DNA of 64,000 nt. It comes from Rossellomorea aquimaris (GTDB lineage: Bacteria > Bacillota > Bacilli > Bacillales > Bacillaceae_B). Every line of letters starts with the position of its first letter. Positions within the stretch are counted from its first letter, which is position 1. Position numbers and translations under genes: made by a program. The notes under the pieces are model-generated. The model worked only from the letters and a program-made list of their open reading frames with translations, was not told where the DNA came from and did not search any database. Positions 16,594 through 25,434 of the stretch are shown here, one piece after another. The DNA lies in assembly GCF_035590735.1 (NCBI RefSeq), contig NZ_CP141595.1:2575001-2639000 (forward strand), in the 5' to 3' direction.

Positions 16594-16842
16594 ATGTTTA
16601 CGAAGATACCAAAAGAACAGAAAGACACAATGATTGAACAAATCCAGACATTTTATTATGAACAGACCGGGGATGAAATTGGAGATTTAGGTGCTGGGAA
16701 TTGGTTTGATTTCTTTATGAAAGAGATTGGTCCCTATCTCTACAATCAGGGAGTGATGGATTCTAAAGATGTATTGATGGATAAGATCCTTCTTCTCGAA
16801 GATGATTTGTATGCCTTAAAAAGACCGGTCAACACTAGATAA
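16594..16842 (+). CDS. DUF2164 family protein
   Basis: An 82-residue soluble protein containing the DUF2164 pattern: IPKEQKDTMIEQIQTFYYEQ, then EIGDLGAGNWFDFFMKEIGP and YLYNQGV. Function is not established. The ATG at 16576 overlaps the GGGAGGT ribosome binding site, so ATG 16594, nine bases after it, is the true start. It is cotranscribed with the membrane protein upstream. Confidence 0.8.
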   Translation: MFTKIPKEQKDTMIEQIQTFYYEQTGDEIGDLGAGNWFDFFMKEIGPYLYNQGVMDSKDVLMDKILLLEDDLYALKRPVNTR

Positions 16843-16848
16843 TCGAAA

Positions 16849-16888
16849 GATACAAAGGAGCAGGACATTTCAGTCCTGCTCCTTTGTT
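16849..16888. terminator. Bidirectional terminator
   Basis: ACAAAGGAGCAGGAC and GTCCTGCTCCTTTGT form a perfect 15-bp stem with an ATTTCA loop between convergent genes. The stem overlaps the stop region of the lipoprotein gene on the minus strand. Confidence 0.8.
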
Positions 16889-17325
16889 ACCTTATGAAGA
16901 ACTTGATCGTCAATTCGACCGTTATCATTAACAAGTTCAATCGTGACGGCTTCGTTATCTTTATTCTTTATTTCAGTCATCAACTTATCAATTTCTTCCG
17001 GTTTTTTAATGTCTACTGTTTTCTTAACCTCAAACTCTTGTGGTGATTCTCCCTGTTTACGGCTCTTTAACACCTCATCTGTATAAATCAGATCGGTTCC
17101 CAGGGCGTTTTTAATGGTGGTTCCCTGCAGGTAGAAACGGGTTTGAAACGGAGTCTCCGGTTCAAGTGCTTTGTCTGTGAGCACTCCTCTGAATGTAATT
17201 GTATTGGCCTTTTCATTTATTGTCACTCCACCACTCACTACCATTTCAGCAGCATTCCGGTTACAGGCACTTAATAGAACGGCCATAAGGATTACGGCTA
17301 TGATTACTACTTTTGATCCTTTCAC
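16870..17325 (-). CDS. Hypothetical lipoprotein
   Basis: A 151-residue protein with a lipoprotein signal peptide ending in LLSAC (Cys21). The mature domain looks like a small beta-rich extracytoplasmic fold (VVSGGVTINEKANTITFRGV) and ends in a charged tail. The start is GTG 17325 behind AAGGGGG. No family was recognised. It is a single gene sharing a terminator with DUF2164. Confidence 0.65.
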   Translation of the reverse strand: MKGSKVVIIAVILMAVLLSACNRNAAEMVVSGGVTINEKANTITFRGVLTDKALEPETPFQTRFYLQGTTIKNALGTDLIYTDEVLKSRKQGESPQEFEVKKTVDIKKPEEIDKLMTEIKNKDNEAVTIELVNDNGRIDDQVLHKVTKEQD

Positions 17326-18251
17326 ACAGGTGTCCCCCTTATATGTATGTACTATATTATTTTACCAAATGTTAAATGAAAAGTGGAAATTGATGATAGG
17401 GGACTTTATAAGAAGTTAATAATTGAGATAGAAGTCAGGGGACTTATTGAGTTGAGGTATGTATTTTTTTGATAAAAATAGAAGTCCTGGGGTGAAAGGG
17501 CTTAGCCTTCCTATTTTATCGTTTAAGAACAATACGAAAAGTCACTTGGTGGCTGGATCAAAGTAGCCATGTTCACTTTTGGCTATAGTCCACAGAGTGT
17601 GTACCGATTTCCGATATGGCTTTTTTGATTCTTCATTATTTCGGTTTGATCTTACCACCAATCGATAACATCCAATAAATCAACCGGACGTTTTTTAAGA
17701 TATCGATAGATTATTCATTACCAGTAAAGAAGCAAAGGAGTCTTAGATGAACGGCATAGGAATCTCCGTATATACATCGCCTTAATGACTGCTTAATGAT
17801 TTCATGAACATGAGGAAATTTCAAGTTGTTCTAAAGAGCATAAAGAAAATTCCTATTCATTACTTCTTGAGATGTTTATTACATACAGCTTTAAGGATAA
17901 ACATTTTTTCCTGTACACTTAACATTCTCCAGCATTTAGCACGAATAATCATAGTCATTTCCCCTCTCCTTATATTCATCATCTTTTGCTTACTTGTCTT
18001 TACCTCCATTTAACCTATTACAAACACTTCAATTTGCTACATATTTACAAACAAAAATACTTTCTCCGACATGTTGCCCTATCGAAAAAAGTATTTATTG
18101 AAAGCGAATGTCAATACGTATAGGTAATTGTAGAATTTCTTTTTAAAAAGATTTTGTTTAAATTTGAAATCATGCTTAAAAATCGTTATTCTCGTGGAAG
18201 TGATTGCGATTTAAAACATCATTATAGATAGCAGCTTATTGAAAAGTCCAT
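17326..18251. other. Gene-poor stretch
   Basis: About 900 bases without a convincing gene. A 69-codon plus-strand frame (17804-18013) lacks a ribosome binding site. An 11-codon frame follows AAAGGAG at 17735-17741 but stops at once. Imperfect inverted repeats such as TGGCT and AGCCA around 17550-17570 do not build a recognisable RNA. It may contain decayed coding sequence or an unrecognised regulatory RNA. Confidence 0.4.
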
Positions 18252-18869
18252 TTACGAAAGAAGTTTCACAAAATGATGAAGAACTCTGGCAGTTAACCCC
18301 CATATGACTTTGTCTTCATAGTAGTAAAAATGTTCTTTCATATTTCTTGCTTGCCAGTTGTAATTTTCTCCCCCCGGGATTTGTTTGAACGGAAAGTTCT
18401 CTTCGGGCTCCATCTTAAACTTGATGTTATATAAGTCCGGTTCCCTTTCCTGTAGATAGGTTAATGGTGTAGTAAAGATTTCTTCCACCTCAGCTTGATT
18501 CGGTTTTAACTCTTTTAGGGATGCATTTATTTTGCCTACGTATGGATAAATGATTGTCCCAAAAGGAGACACGATATAATCGAGTGGATACACATCTGTA
18601 ATGGAGTCCGTATGAATTCCTAATTCTTCTGATGTTTCACGAATAGCTGCTGCTTTCTCATCCGAATCACTACGATCTATCCGCCCTCCAGGAAAACAAA
18701 TTTCCCCAGGTTGTCTTCTCATGTTCAAGGAACGAACTTCAAATAAAACATGCGTTTTGCCGTTGACCTCAATCAAAGGAAGTAGAATAGCATATTCAGA
18801 AAATGTTTCACTTCCAAGTATTCTGGGTGCTCTCTCTTTAAATAACCGCAGTACCTCATTCACATCCAT
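18252..18869 (-). CDS. CoA pyrophosphatase-type Nudix hydrolase
   Basis: A 205-residue Nudix protein. The segment RRQPGEICFPGGRIDRSD just before and within the box is the signature of the CoA diphosphatase (NudL/YeaB-like) subgroup, and RETSEELGI completes the box near residues 77-85. These enzymes hydrolyse CoA and its thioesters to 4'-phosphopantetheine and 3',5'-ADP. One acidic residue of the box appears as Asp68 instead of Glu. ATG 18869 follows AAAGGGGGG. It is a single gene. Confidence 0.85.
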   Translation of the reverse strand: MDVNEVLRLFKERAPRILGSETFSEYAILLPLIEVNGKTHVLFEVRSLNMRRQPGEICFPGGRIDRSDSDEKAAAIRETSEELGIHTDSITDVYPLDYIVSPFGTIIYPYVGKINASLKELKPNQAEVEEIFTTPLTYLQEREPDLYNIKFKMEPEENFPFKQIPGGENYNWQARNMKEHFYYYEDKVIWGLTARVLHHFVKLLS

Positions 18870-19032
18870 TCTATCCCCCCTTTAATATAATCTATTCTAT
18901 GATTTTCTTTATTATAGTATGAACATGAAGCAAGACCAAACTATACGTTCCCCCACCTGCCTATTCCGTTCTATCTATGACTCTATCGTATACTGTAGGA
19001 ATCTTAGAAGAACATTATTTTAGTTCCAAACC

Positions 19033-19066
19033 AATAAACATCCTGCTGAACTTCTCGGCAGGATGT
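19033..19066. terminator. Rho-independent terminator
   Basis: AAACATCCTGC(T/C)GA-type arms (ACATCCTGC and GCAGGATGT) pair around a loop, with T or A runs on both sides. It lies directly downstream of the CDF transporter gene (minus strand). Confidence 0.75.
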
Positions 19067-19074
19067 TTTGTTTC

Positions 19075-20055
19075 TTATTGTGGTTCCGGTTTACTTCCTT
19101 TCCATTCCTGAATTCCATCGTCCTCGATGATCCCCAACGTTACGTCCGCAATATCCGGGTCACTCATTAATTTATCCTGTATAGCGAATTTAATATCATC
19201 TGCTTCAGAAAGTGGTAATCCTCTTTTCAATTCAAGATACGATTCAACATGATAGTATCGCCCTTCCTGAGTGATCCTTAGTTTGAAGATATCAATTACT
19301 GCTTCGTGCTCAAAGATCGCACTTGCGATACGGTCCTCGACTTCCTTCGGGGCAGCAACCCCTATCAGACCGACCATGTTGTCATAACCGACCCTGAAAG
19401 CCACTCCTACCATGAGGAATCCAATGACTATGGTGACGACTCCATCCAAAAGCTGATAGGCAGAGAAGTAGGACACCAATACGGCCACGAGGGCTAAGAT
19501 AGCCCCAGAAACAGCGACCAAATCCTCATAAAATACGAGCCTTGTCGGTGGTGACGCACGCTTTACGTTTTTAAACGCTCCTGAGAAAATTCCCAAACCC
19601 GTGCTTTCAGCTCTTGCTTCCTGTCCTATTTCCTTCATTACTTTATAAAGAATGGCACCATCGATAAGGATATTCAGTAGTAATACAGACACATTCAGCC
19701 AAATGCCCTTCACATGAGCGGGATGTCTTAGTAAATGAATCCCTTCCCGAATGGTTTCATAGGCCATAATGGAAACAACAATAACCGCAACCATACAAAA
19801 AAGATTGATGACTCTTCCAAAGCCTGTCGGAAACTTCTCCGTCGGTTGTTTTTCAGAAAGAACACTTCCAATAAATACAAAGCCTTGATTCACTGCATCA
19901 GCTAATGAATGCATCGACGAGGCAAACATTGCTCCACTGCCACTAATGAAGTAGGCAATTCCTTTTGCAATCGCCAGAATCCCGTTCCCGACCATAGCGA
20001 AAAACGATGACTTGTTTCCTTTCTTCACCAATGAAAAAAAAGATTGATTCCCCAC
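19075..20055 (-). CDS. Cation diffusion facilitator (CDF) family transporter
   Basis: About 326 residues with six membrane segments and a C-terminal cytoplasmic domain. The transport-site residues are visible in helix 2 (SSMHSLADAVNQ) and helix 5 (AYQLLDGVVTIVIG). These proteins export Zn2+, Mn2+, Fe2+ or related cations against protons. GTG codons at 20067 and 20064 lie in the AAAGGTGG ribosome binding site, so GTG 20055 is the better start. The metal is unassigned. Confidence 0.88.
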   Translation of the reverse strand: MGNQSFFSLVKKGNKSSFFAMVGNGILAIAKGIAYFISGSGAMFASSMHSLADAVNQGFVFIGSVLSEKQPTEKFPTGFGRVINLFCMVAVIVVSIMAYETIREGIHLLRHPAHVKGIWLNVSVLLLNILIDGAILYKVMKEIGQEARAESTGLGIFSGAFKNVKRASPPTRLVFYEDLVAVSGAILALVAVLVSYFSAYQLLDGVVTIVIGFLMVGVAFRVGYDNMVGLIGVAAPKEVEDRIASAIFEHEAVIDIFKLRITQEGRYYHVESYLELKRGLPLSEADDIKFAIQDKLMSDPDIADVTLGIIEDDGIQEWKGSKPEPQ

Positions 20056-20214
20056 ATAGCACACCACCTTTACTTAATTCTTATCAAGTAGTATCTCACC
20101 AGAATGAACTTTCATAAGTCGATTGACGAACCTTTTCAGCTTTTCTATACTGTAACAATGAATGTATAGATGATTACATGTAAAACGAATCTATTTAGGT
20201 CAGGAGAACAAAAC

Positions 20215-21276
20215 ATGGATTTTACTATTCAGAACCTTTCCTTCTATTTAATACAAGTAGAGGGCAAAGGCGAAGAAGCCGACAAACGGCATAAACATTT
20301 TCAGACGTTAACTGGGACCGAATATGAAGAAAGTCCCTTAAAAAGCTTCTTAGATGGCGAACTAACAAAAATAGTGAAGCGGAAAGTAGACCGACATTCA
20401 AAGTCAGAGTCTGCCCCCACAAAAATTGGACGATTTGTAGTGGAACCAGGTCATGAACTGACTTCCAATCCAAATTATAATTTATTTTATCGTACCCGGT
20501 TCGCCGAAAACAAAGAGGATTTTCGCGAAGCCTGTGATCAAATTGTTCAAATGTACATAGAAGCTAGTGCTATCCGCGGTGGTGCATTCCTCGTTGCGAC
20601 TGCTAAGCTGACGAAATTTTTTGATGATCCGTTTGTGTTCATTATGAAATGTGATTTCGAACCTAAGGTTGCCACCATAACCGATGAAGCGACTCTGATT
20701 CACAATGTCGAAATGGCGATTACGACGAAAAACATGAAATCCATCCAATATCCCTATATGCCCGAAGAAGGCATGATGGACTCTGCCGAAATCAAAATCC
20801 ATCAAGCATCACACGCCAGATACTTTGAAGATTTCTTGAAATGGGTGGAATATGAAAAGTCCATGCCCGAAATCGTGAAATCCCAAGTTTACGGAATGGT
20901 GAAGGAACATATTTCAGAAACCTATGCTGAAGAGAGCGATGAACGTGTAGAATTTGAAGAAGCCGTGGAAGAATGGGCAATTAGTCCAAAGCGAGAACTT
21001 CAGGAAAGGTTCACAACTGAACAAGTGGTAGAAGCCACCTCCCAAATCGTCGAGCAATCACCTGAAGTCGAGCTTAAGGTGAAACTTGATCATGTCTCTG
21101 TTAAAGCTCTTCTTTCCGACTTTGGTGACAGCATTCATCTGGCGAAAGTGAACGGGCGGTACGTACTGATGATTGAAAGCGAGTCTGTCATGTTTGAAAA
21201 AGGCTTCTCCCCACTGGAATTTTTAAAGCCTGACGAACTGCATGAAGTGATTCAGCGAATACAAGAAAAAGAATGA
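20215..21276 (+). CDS. DUF3900-like protein
   Basis: The 353-residue soluble product starts at ATG 20215, behind AGGAGA; an earlier in-frame start has no RBS. It resembles a Bacillus-restricted family annotated as DUF3900, with acidic helices in the middle (SETYAEESDERVEFEEAVEE) and a C-terminal KLDHVSVKALLSDFGDS region. The overall style recalls nucleoid-associated NdpA-like proteins, but I cannot prove homology. Function unknown. It is monocistronic, with a terminator. Confidence 0.65.
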   Translation: MDFTIQNLSFYLIQVEGKGEEADKRHKHFQTLTGTEYEESPLKSFLDGELTKIVKRKVDRHSKSESAPTKIGRFVVEPGHELTSNPNYNLFYRTRFAENKEDFREACDQIVQMYIEASAIRGGAFLVATAKLTKFFDDPFVFIMKCDFEPKVATITDEATLIHNVEMAITTKNMKSIQYPYMPEEGMMDSAEIKIHQASHARYFEDFLKWVEYEKSMPEIVKSQVYGMVKEHISETYAEESDERVEFEEAVEEWAISPKRELQERFTTEQVVEATSQIVEQSPEVELKVKLDHVSVKALLSDFGDSIHLAKVNGRYVLMIESESVMFEKGFSPLEFLKPDELHEVIQRIQEKE

Positions 21277-21281
21277 GATGG

Positions 21282-21312
21282 AGCCATGTTTTAAAATGCA
21301 TGGCTCTTTCTT
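21282..21312 (+). terminator. Rho-independent terminator
   Basis: GAGCCATG and CATGGCTC pair around TTTTAAAATG and are followed by TTTCTTT. It ends the DUF3900-like gene. Confidence 0.75.
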
Positions 21313-21363
21313 TAAGGATCTTTTCGTATAGTTTGTTGCTTATTGTAGAGGGAGAAAGTAATA

Positions 21364-21521
21364 GTTGATTTCCGCTACAGGATGCTCGTTTTCCGCGGGG
21401 CTGGCGGTGAGCCTCCGGGGCCTCACCTGTCCAGCAACGGGGCTTAGGGGCAATGCCCCTCCGCTTTTCGTACTGTCCAGCTATTCCCCCAGGAGTCGAG
21501 CATCCTGCAGCGAGGATCAAC
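21364..21521 (+). repeat. Dispersed palindromic element, copy A
   Basis: This GC-rich block has terminal inverted repeats GTTGATTTCCGCTACAGGAT and ATCCTGCAGCGAGGATCAAC (imperfect), with inner arms GATGCTCG and CGAGCATC. It contains the shared motifs TTTCCGCGGGG and CAGGAGTC found in copies C and D. The inner reading frames are artefacts of the element's composition. Confidence 0.8.
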
Positions 21522-21665
21522 TTTCTGAGCATGAATCCTTAATGGAAAACAATTAAAAAAAGAATTTTAGCAAACCATCCCATTTAAGATCAGTAGAGAT
21601 TGATCTTCCTTTTAAGGAAAAAGAAATATTTTTTCTAGTTACATTGTTTTTTTGGACACCTTGAT

Positions 21666-21821
21666 GCTCTGTCATGAAAATCCTGTTAAAGTTGGTGAGA
21701 GGAACTGCGCAGACTCCGGCGGATTTTGGGCGTGCCGAGACCCCGTTCATGGGCTCGGCCGAACGCTAGCTGCAAGCGGAGCAGTTCCCCTCACCATCCA
21801 GCATAAACTGGTTGACAGAGC
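21666..21821 (-). repeat. Dispersed palindromic element, copy B
   Basis: Outer inverted repeats GCTCTGTC (21666-21673) and GACAGAGC (21814-21821) enclose inner arms GGTGAGAGGAACTGC and GCAGTTCCCCTCACC. On the minus strand it shares GAACGGGGTCTCGGCACGCCC-type sequence with copy C at 59716-59882, including the flanking TTAAAG(A/T)TGGTGAG. Confidence 0.85.
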
Positions 21822-21954
21822 CCTGGCAGCTTCTATCTAGAGCACAACAATCTTTGCGAAAAGAGCTTTTTTAAAAAACTCTTGTCTAAACGAAGGAATT
21901 TTCATAAAATTTAGTAAGTAATTTCTTTACATTTTGAATAATTGGAGATGAAAC

Positions 21955-22779
21955 ATGCTTACTTCAAAACAGCTTCAGGACATTAAAAACCTGCAGATCC
22001 TCTGCGAAAAACACGAAGATATAAATTTAAAACTGAACTGGGATATGCTTAAAAACCGTACAAACAGCATGGATGATTTTCTTCTTTACGAAGAGGATCA
22101 ACTGATTGGATTTTTAGGTTTGTACGGCTTTGGTGAAACATATGAATTATGCGGGATGATTCACCCGGATTACCGTAAACAGCAACTATTTCAAAAACTA
22201 TTCCATGAAGCGGTCCAATCACTAAAGTCACGCTCTGTTCAAAAACTCTTACTTAATTCTCCCGGCTCATCAGCTTCCGGAAAGGAATTTATTGAGAAAA
22301 TAAATGCCTCTTATGATTTTACAGAATATGAAATGAAGTGGAATAAGAAAAGCTTATCTTTAAATGTCGCTGATGTCCAATTAAGAAATACTTCTGAAAA
22401 GGATATTGAAACCATTATTGACCTAGATGAAAAATGCTTTCAGATTTTAAGGTCTGATGCTGAATCCTATACCAAGAGATTGCTTGAAGAATCTGGGGAA
22501 GGCAACTTAATGATAGTATACAATGGAACAACAGTAGGGAAGATTAGGATCCAACGTGTGGACAATCGAAGTTTTATTTATGGCTTCGCTATCCACCCCT
22601 CCCATCAGGGAAAAGGCATCGGTAGAAATGCACTTTCCCAAGTCGTGATGAAGGAATCCGAGTGGACCAGCGATATTTACCTGGATGTAGCTGCTACGAA
22701 CAGGAATGCACTTAAACTTTATGAATCAAGTGGATTTCAGACCTTCTATAGTCAGGATTACTACCAGTTTCCTTTATAA
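21955..22779 (+). CDS. GNAT family N-acetyltransferase (two-domain)
   Basis: The 274-residue product looks like two GNAT units. An N-terminal half contains GFLGLYGFGETYELCGMIHP and PDYRKQQLFQKL. The C-terminal half has a full motif A (GFAIHPSHQGKGIGRNAL) and a final YLDVAATNRNALKLYESSGF strand. The second unit is the better acetyl-CoA binder. ATG 21955 follows GGAGATGA. Acceptor unknown. It is a single gene ended by a terminator. Confidence 0.88.
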   Translation: MLTSKQLQDIKNLQILCEKHEDINLKLNWDMLKNRTNSMDDFLLYEEDQLIGFLGLYGFGETYELCGMIHPDYRKQQLFQKLFHEAVQSLKSRSVQKLLLNSPGSSASGKEFIEKINASYDFTEYEMKWNKKSLSLNVADVQLRNTSEKDIETIIDLDEKCFQILRSDAESYTKRLLEESGEGNLMIVYNGTTVGKIRIQRVDNRSFIYGFAIHPSHQGKGIGRNALSQVVMKESEWTSDIYLDVAATNRNALKLYESSGFQTFYSQDYYQFPL

Positions 22780-22798
22780 GATTTAAGCCATATTATGG

Positions 22799-22836
22799 AG
22801 AAAAGCACAGAGGTTTAGACCCTTGTGCTTTTTTAA
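22799..22836. terminator. Rho-independent terminator
   Basis: AAAAGCACA pairs with TGTGCTTTT, followed by a T run on the plus strand and an A run on the left. It lies between the GNAT gene and the convergent phosphodiesterase gene. Confidence 0.75.
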
Positions 22837-23321
22837 CGGTAGAATTTATGTTCTATTTTCCACGTGTCTTCAATGGTCAAAACACCATGCGAGAAGTAAG
22901 GAAGTTTACGTTTATCAGTGGGAGATCCGGGATTAAACAGAAGTCTGCCTTTCATATAGCGGGAATATGGGATATGTGAGTGACCAAAGACGATCAAGTC
23001 TACTTCATCAGATTCGAACGCTTCCAGAGCTCTTTTTTCCGTTGTTTTTCCCTTCCCGTCTCCGTGCACCACACCGATTTTCAGTCCTTTTTTCATGATG
23101 ATTCTTTTTTGGGGGAGAAGCGCCTGGAGATCTGCATTGTCCACATTTCCGACAACGGCAATCAGTTCTCCGTACTCCATAAATTCATTATAAACATCAA
23201 GGGTCTGAAAGTCTCCGGCGTGAATGATTAAATCACTTTTCCTGAGATCTCCCTTCAGAATTTCCGGAAGCCCTCTCCTTTTTTTAGGCATGTGGGTATC
23301 GGACACAACTATAATCTTCAT
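22833..23321 (-). CDS. YfcE/MJ0936-type metallophosphodiesterase
   Basis: A 162-residue calcineurin-like phosphoesterase with every metal motif: SDTHM (residues 7-11), HAGD, GNVDN, VVHGD and GHSHIP, then a NPGSPTDKR segment typical of the YfcE/MJ0936 family. Such enzymes cleave phosphodiesters with Mn2+; the natural substrate is unknown. It lies 18 bp downstream of metG and is probably cotranscribed with it. RBS AAAGGAG. Confidence 0.88.
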   Translation of the reverse strand: MKIIVVSDTHMPKKRRGLPEILKGDLRKSDLIIHAGDFQTLDVYNEFMEYGELIAVVGNVDNADLQALLPQKRIIMKKGLKIGVVHGDGKGKTTEKRALEAFESDEVDLIVFGHSHIPYSRYMKGRLLFNPGSPTDKRKLPYFSHGVLTIEDTWKIEHKFYR

Positions 23322-23339
23322 CTCATACTCCTTTTGGTT

Positions 23340-24974
23340 TCACTGTGCTTTCTCTTTCAATTGTTTCCGTTCTATCTCAATTTGATCAAGGTCTATTCGG
23401 TTAAACAATGGTGTTGTCGCTTCAATGCTCATCTCTAACGGCAAAGATATCGGCGCCCACACGGATTGCCCGACCATCCCCAGCTGATCAGCCATTTTTG
23501 AAGAAGTGAAGGGTAAAAACGGCTGAATGAGATTCCTTAAGTTACATAATACGTACAGGAATTCCTCTAGTACCTTCCTTCCTTCCTCCTTATCCTCTTT
23601 TATTACATTCCACGGTTTCTTTTCATCAAAACGCTTATTCGACCATCTAATGAATTCGAATGCTTCTTCAATTCCCTGTCGAGTGTTCCCTTCTTCAATC
23701 GATTGGCCAACCGAATAAAATGTTTCTTCTATTTTATCCTTAACATCACTAGGTACAATAGAGAGCGTTAGGTTATGACCAAATTCTTTCCCATAAAATT
23801 TTAACGTGCGTTGGACCAGATTCCCCAGAGCTCCCAGCAGTTCACTGTTATGACTATAAATAAATTCTCTCCAGGAGAAATCTGCATCTCTCTTTTCCGG
23901 TGCATTAATGGTGAGAAAATACCGAATGGAATCTGGATGATAGTCGTTGAGAAGATCCTTCACCCAAACAGCCCAATTGCCGCTCGTGGAAATTTTCCTT
24001 TTTTCAAGCGTCAAGTATTCATTTGAAACAATATAGTCAGGAAGATTCCTTTCGCCGATTCCAATGAGAATGGCCGGCCAAATGATACTATGAAAAGGGA
24101 TATTATCTTTTCCATGAACATAATAGGACGTAGTATCCTCCTGCCAAAAGTCTTTCCACTCACGCTGATGCTCCCTCGCCCACTTTTTTGAAGCACTCAA
24201 ATATCCGCTCACTGCTTCTACCCATACATAAACTTTCTTATCTTGAAAACCTTGAATCGGGACCTTCACACCATTTTCTAAATCCCTTGTCACTGGCCGG
24301 TCATGTAAGCCCTCTTTTAAATAGCGTCTCGTGAGCTGAAGAGCATTATCTCTCCATCTGGTGCCGTTATCCTTCAGTAATTGTTGAAGAGGTTCCTGCA
24401 ATTTAGAAAGAGAGATATATAAATGCTTTGTGATTTTAAGAACCGGTTCATGACCACAGAGCTTGCAGCTATTATCGATTAAATCTGTCGGATCCAACAC
24501 AGTGGAGCAGTGATCACACTGATCACCTCTTGCCATCGAGCCACAAACTGGACAGGTTCCTTCCACAAACCGATCCGGCAAAAATTGATGATCATGCTCA
24601 CAATACGTTTGCTCCACTTCTTTTTCAAAAAGCCAGCCCTTCTGATAAAGGGTGGTAAAGATGTATTGAACTTCTTTATGATGATGTGAGTGATCAGTTC
24701 TTGTATACTCATCAAAACTAAAGCCTAATGTGTGGAAACACTCCAGGAATTCGTTGTGATATCGATCCGCGACCTCTTCAATACTTGTTCCTTCCTGTCT
24801 AGCTCTAATACCAATGGGGGTTCCGTTACAGTCACTTCCTGAAACGTAGAGAACATCCTCTCCTTTTAAACGGTAATATCGTGCAATAATGTCCCCGGGC
24901 AATAGGGCTGTGATATGCCCTAAATGTAACGACCCATTCGCGTAAGGCCAAGCGCCACCAATAAATATAGTCAT
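23340..24974 (-). CDS. metG: Methionyl-tRNA synthetase
   Basis: A 544-residue class I synthetase that charges tRNA-Met. The HIGH motif is HLGH (residues 17-20), and the KMSKS loop is KISTS near residue 325. The connective domain carries a double zinc knuckle, with eight Cys/His ligands between residues about 124 and 173 (CPVCG, CDHC and CKLCG). This is the long, two-knuckle type also found in E. coli and archaea. It ends after the anticodon domain without the C-terminal dimerisation domain. RBS AGGAGGAAAAGGC precedes ATG. A T-box leader lies upstream. Confidence 0.93.
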   Translation of the reverse strand: MTIFIGGAWPYANGSLHLGHITALLPGDIIARYYRLKGEDVLYVSGSDCNGTPIGIRARQEGTSIEEVADRYHNEFLECFHTLGFSFDEYTRTDHSHHHKEVQYIFTTLYQKGWLFEKEVEQTYCEHDHQFLPDRFVEGTCPVCGSMARGDQCDHCSTVLDPTDLIDNSCKLCGHEPVLKITKHLYISLSKLQEPLQQLLKDNGTRWRDNALQLTRRYLKEGLHDRPVTRDLENGVKVPIQGFQDKKVYVWVEAVSGYLSASKKWAREHQREWKDFWQEDTTSYYVHGKDNIPFHSIIWPAILIGIGERNLPDYIVSNEYLTLEKRKISTSGNWAVWVKDLLNDYHPDSIRYFLTINAPEKRDADFSWREFIYSHNSELLGALGNLVQRTLKFYGKEFGHNLTLSIVPSDVKDKIEETFYSVGQSIEEGNTRQGIEEAFEFIRWSNKRFDEKKPWNVIKEDKEEGRKVLEEFLYVLCNLRNLIQPFLPFTSSKMADQLGMVGQSVWAPISLPLEMSIEATTPLFNRIDLDQIEIERKQLKEKAQ

Positions 24975-24999
24975 GCCTTTTCCTCCTCCTGAACAATAT

Positions 25000-25300
25000 A
25001 AAAAACCCCTCGCCCTTAGATATCAATCGATATCTAAGGACGAGGGGCTTAACTCGTGGTACCACCTTAGTTTATAGCTTGCTCACACAAGACTATCTCA
25101 GCAAGTACGGAGCATATAAACAGCTCTTATACCGTGACATTGATAACGGATGCCCATTCCCGTTCTACCCTACACCAAAGTGGTTCGAATAGAATGCTCC
25201 GAGACCATTTTCCATAAAGAGTTACCCTGCTTCTTTTCAGCTGCCGAAGCTCTCTGATAAGGGACCCATCTATGTACTTTTCTCATCAACGCAAATTGGA
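25000..25300 (-). promoter_or_regulatory. T-box riboswitch upstream of metG
   Basis: On the minus strand the leader holds the T-box sequence AAGGTGGTACCACGAG (25053-25068). It is followed by a strong terminator hairpin (arms CCCCTCGTCCTTAGATATC and GATATCTAAGGGCGAGGGG) with a T6 tail. Upstream, AGAGAGCTTCGG-type stem I elements are visible. An AUG triplet in GGAAAATGGTC is a plausible Met specifier, but its position relative to the GAA motif differs slightly from the trp leaders, so the specifier is less certain than the T-box itself. Confidence 0.9.
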
Positions 25301-25309
25301 TTTGTTTAT

Positions 25310-25337
25310 ATTATGCCACTTTTTCAAAAAATTGCAA
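25310..25337 (-). promoter_or_regulatory. Promoter of the metG T-box transcript
   Basis: On the minus strand TTGCAA (25332-25337) and CATAAT (25310-25315) are 16 bp apart, just upstream of the leader. Confidence 0.5.
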
Positions 25338-25434
25338 CATCGCTTTCAAGGTTTTGTTTGTGTGTATTAGTGGAAAGGTGAATAGACGATACTATTTTGT
25401 AAAAACATATTTTAACAAAAGAGGTGATGCCCTG

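Noticed and set aside
17804..18013. 69-codon plus-strand frame with hydrophobic C-terminus
   Set aside because: No ribosome binding site and no recognisable domain; it may be chance in AT-rich DNA.
21188..21556. Overlapping frames on both strands across element A
   Set aside because: GC-rich palindromic DNA lacks stop codons by composition; no RBS and no family resemblance.
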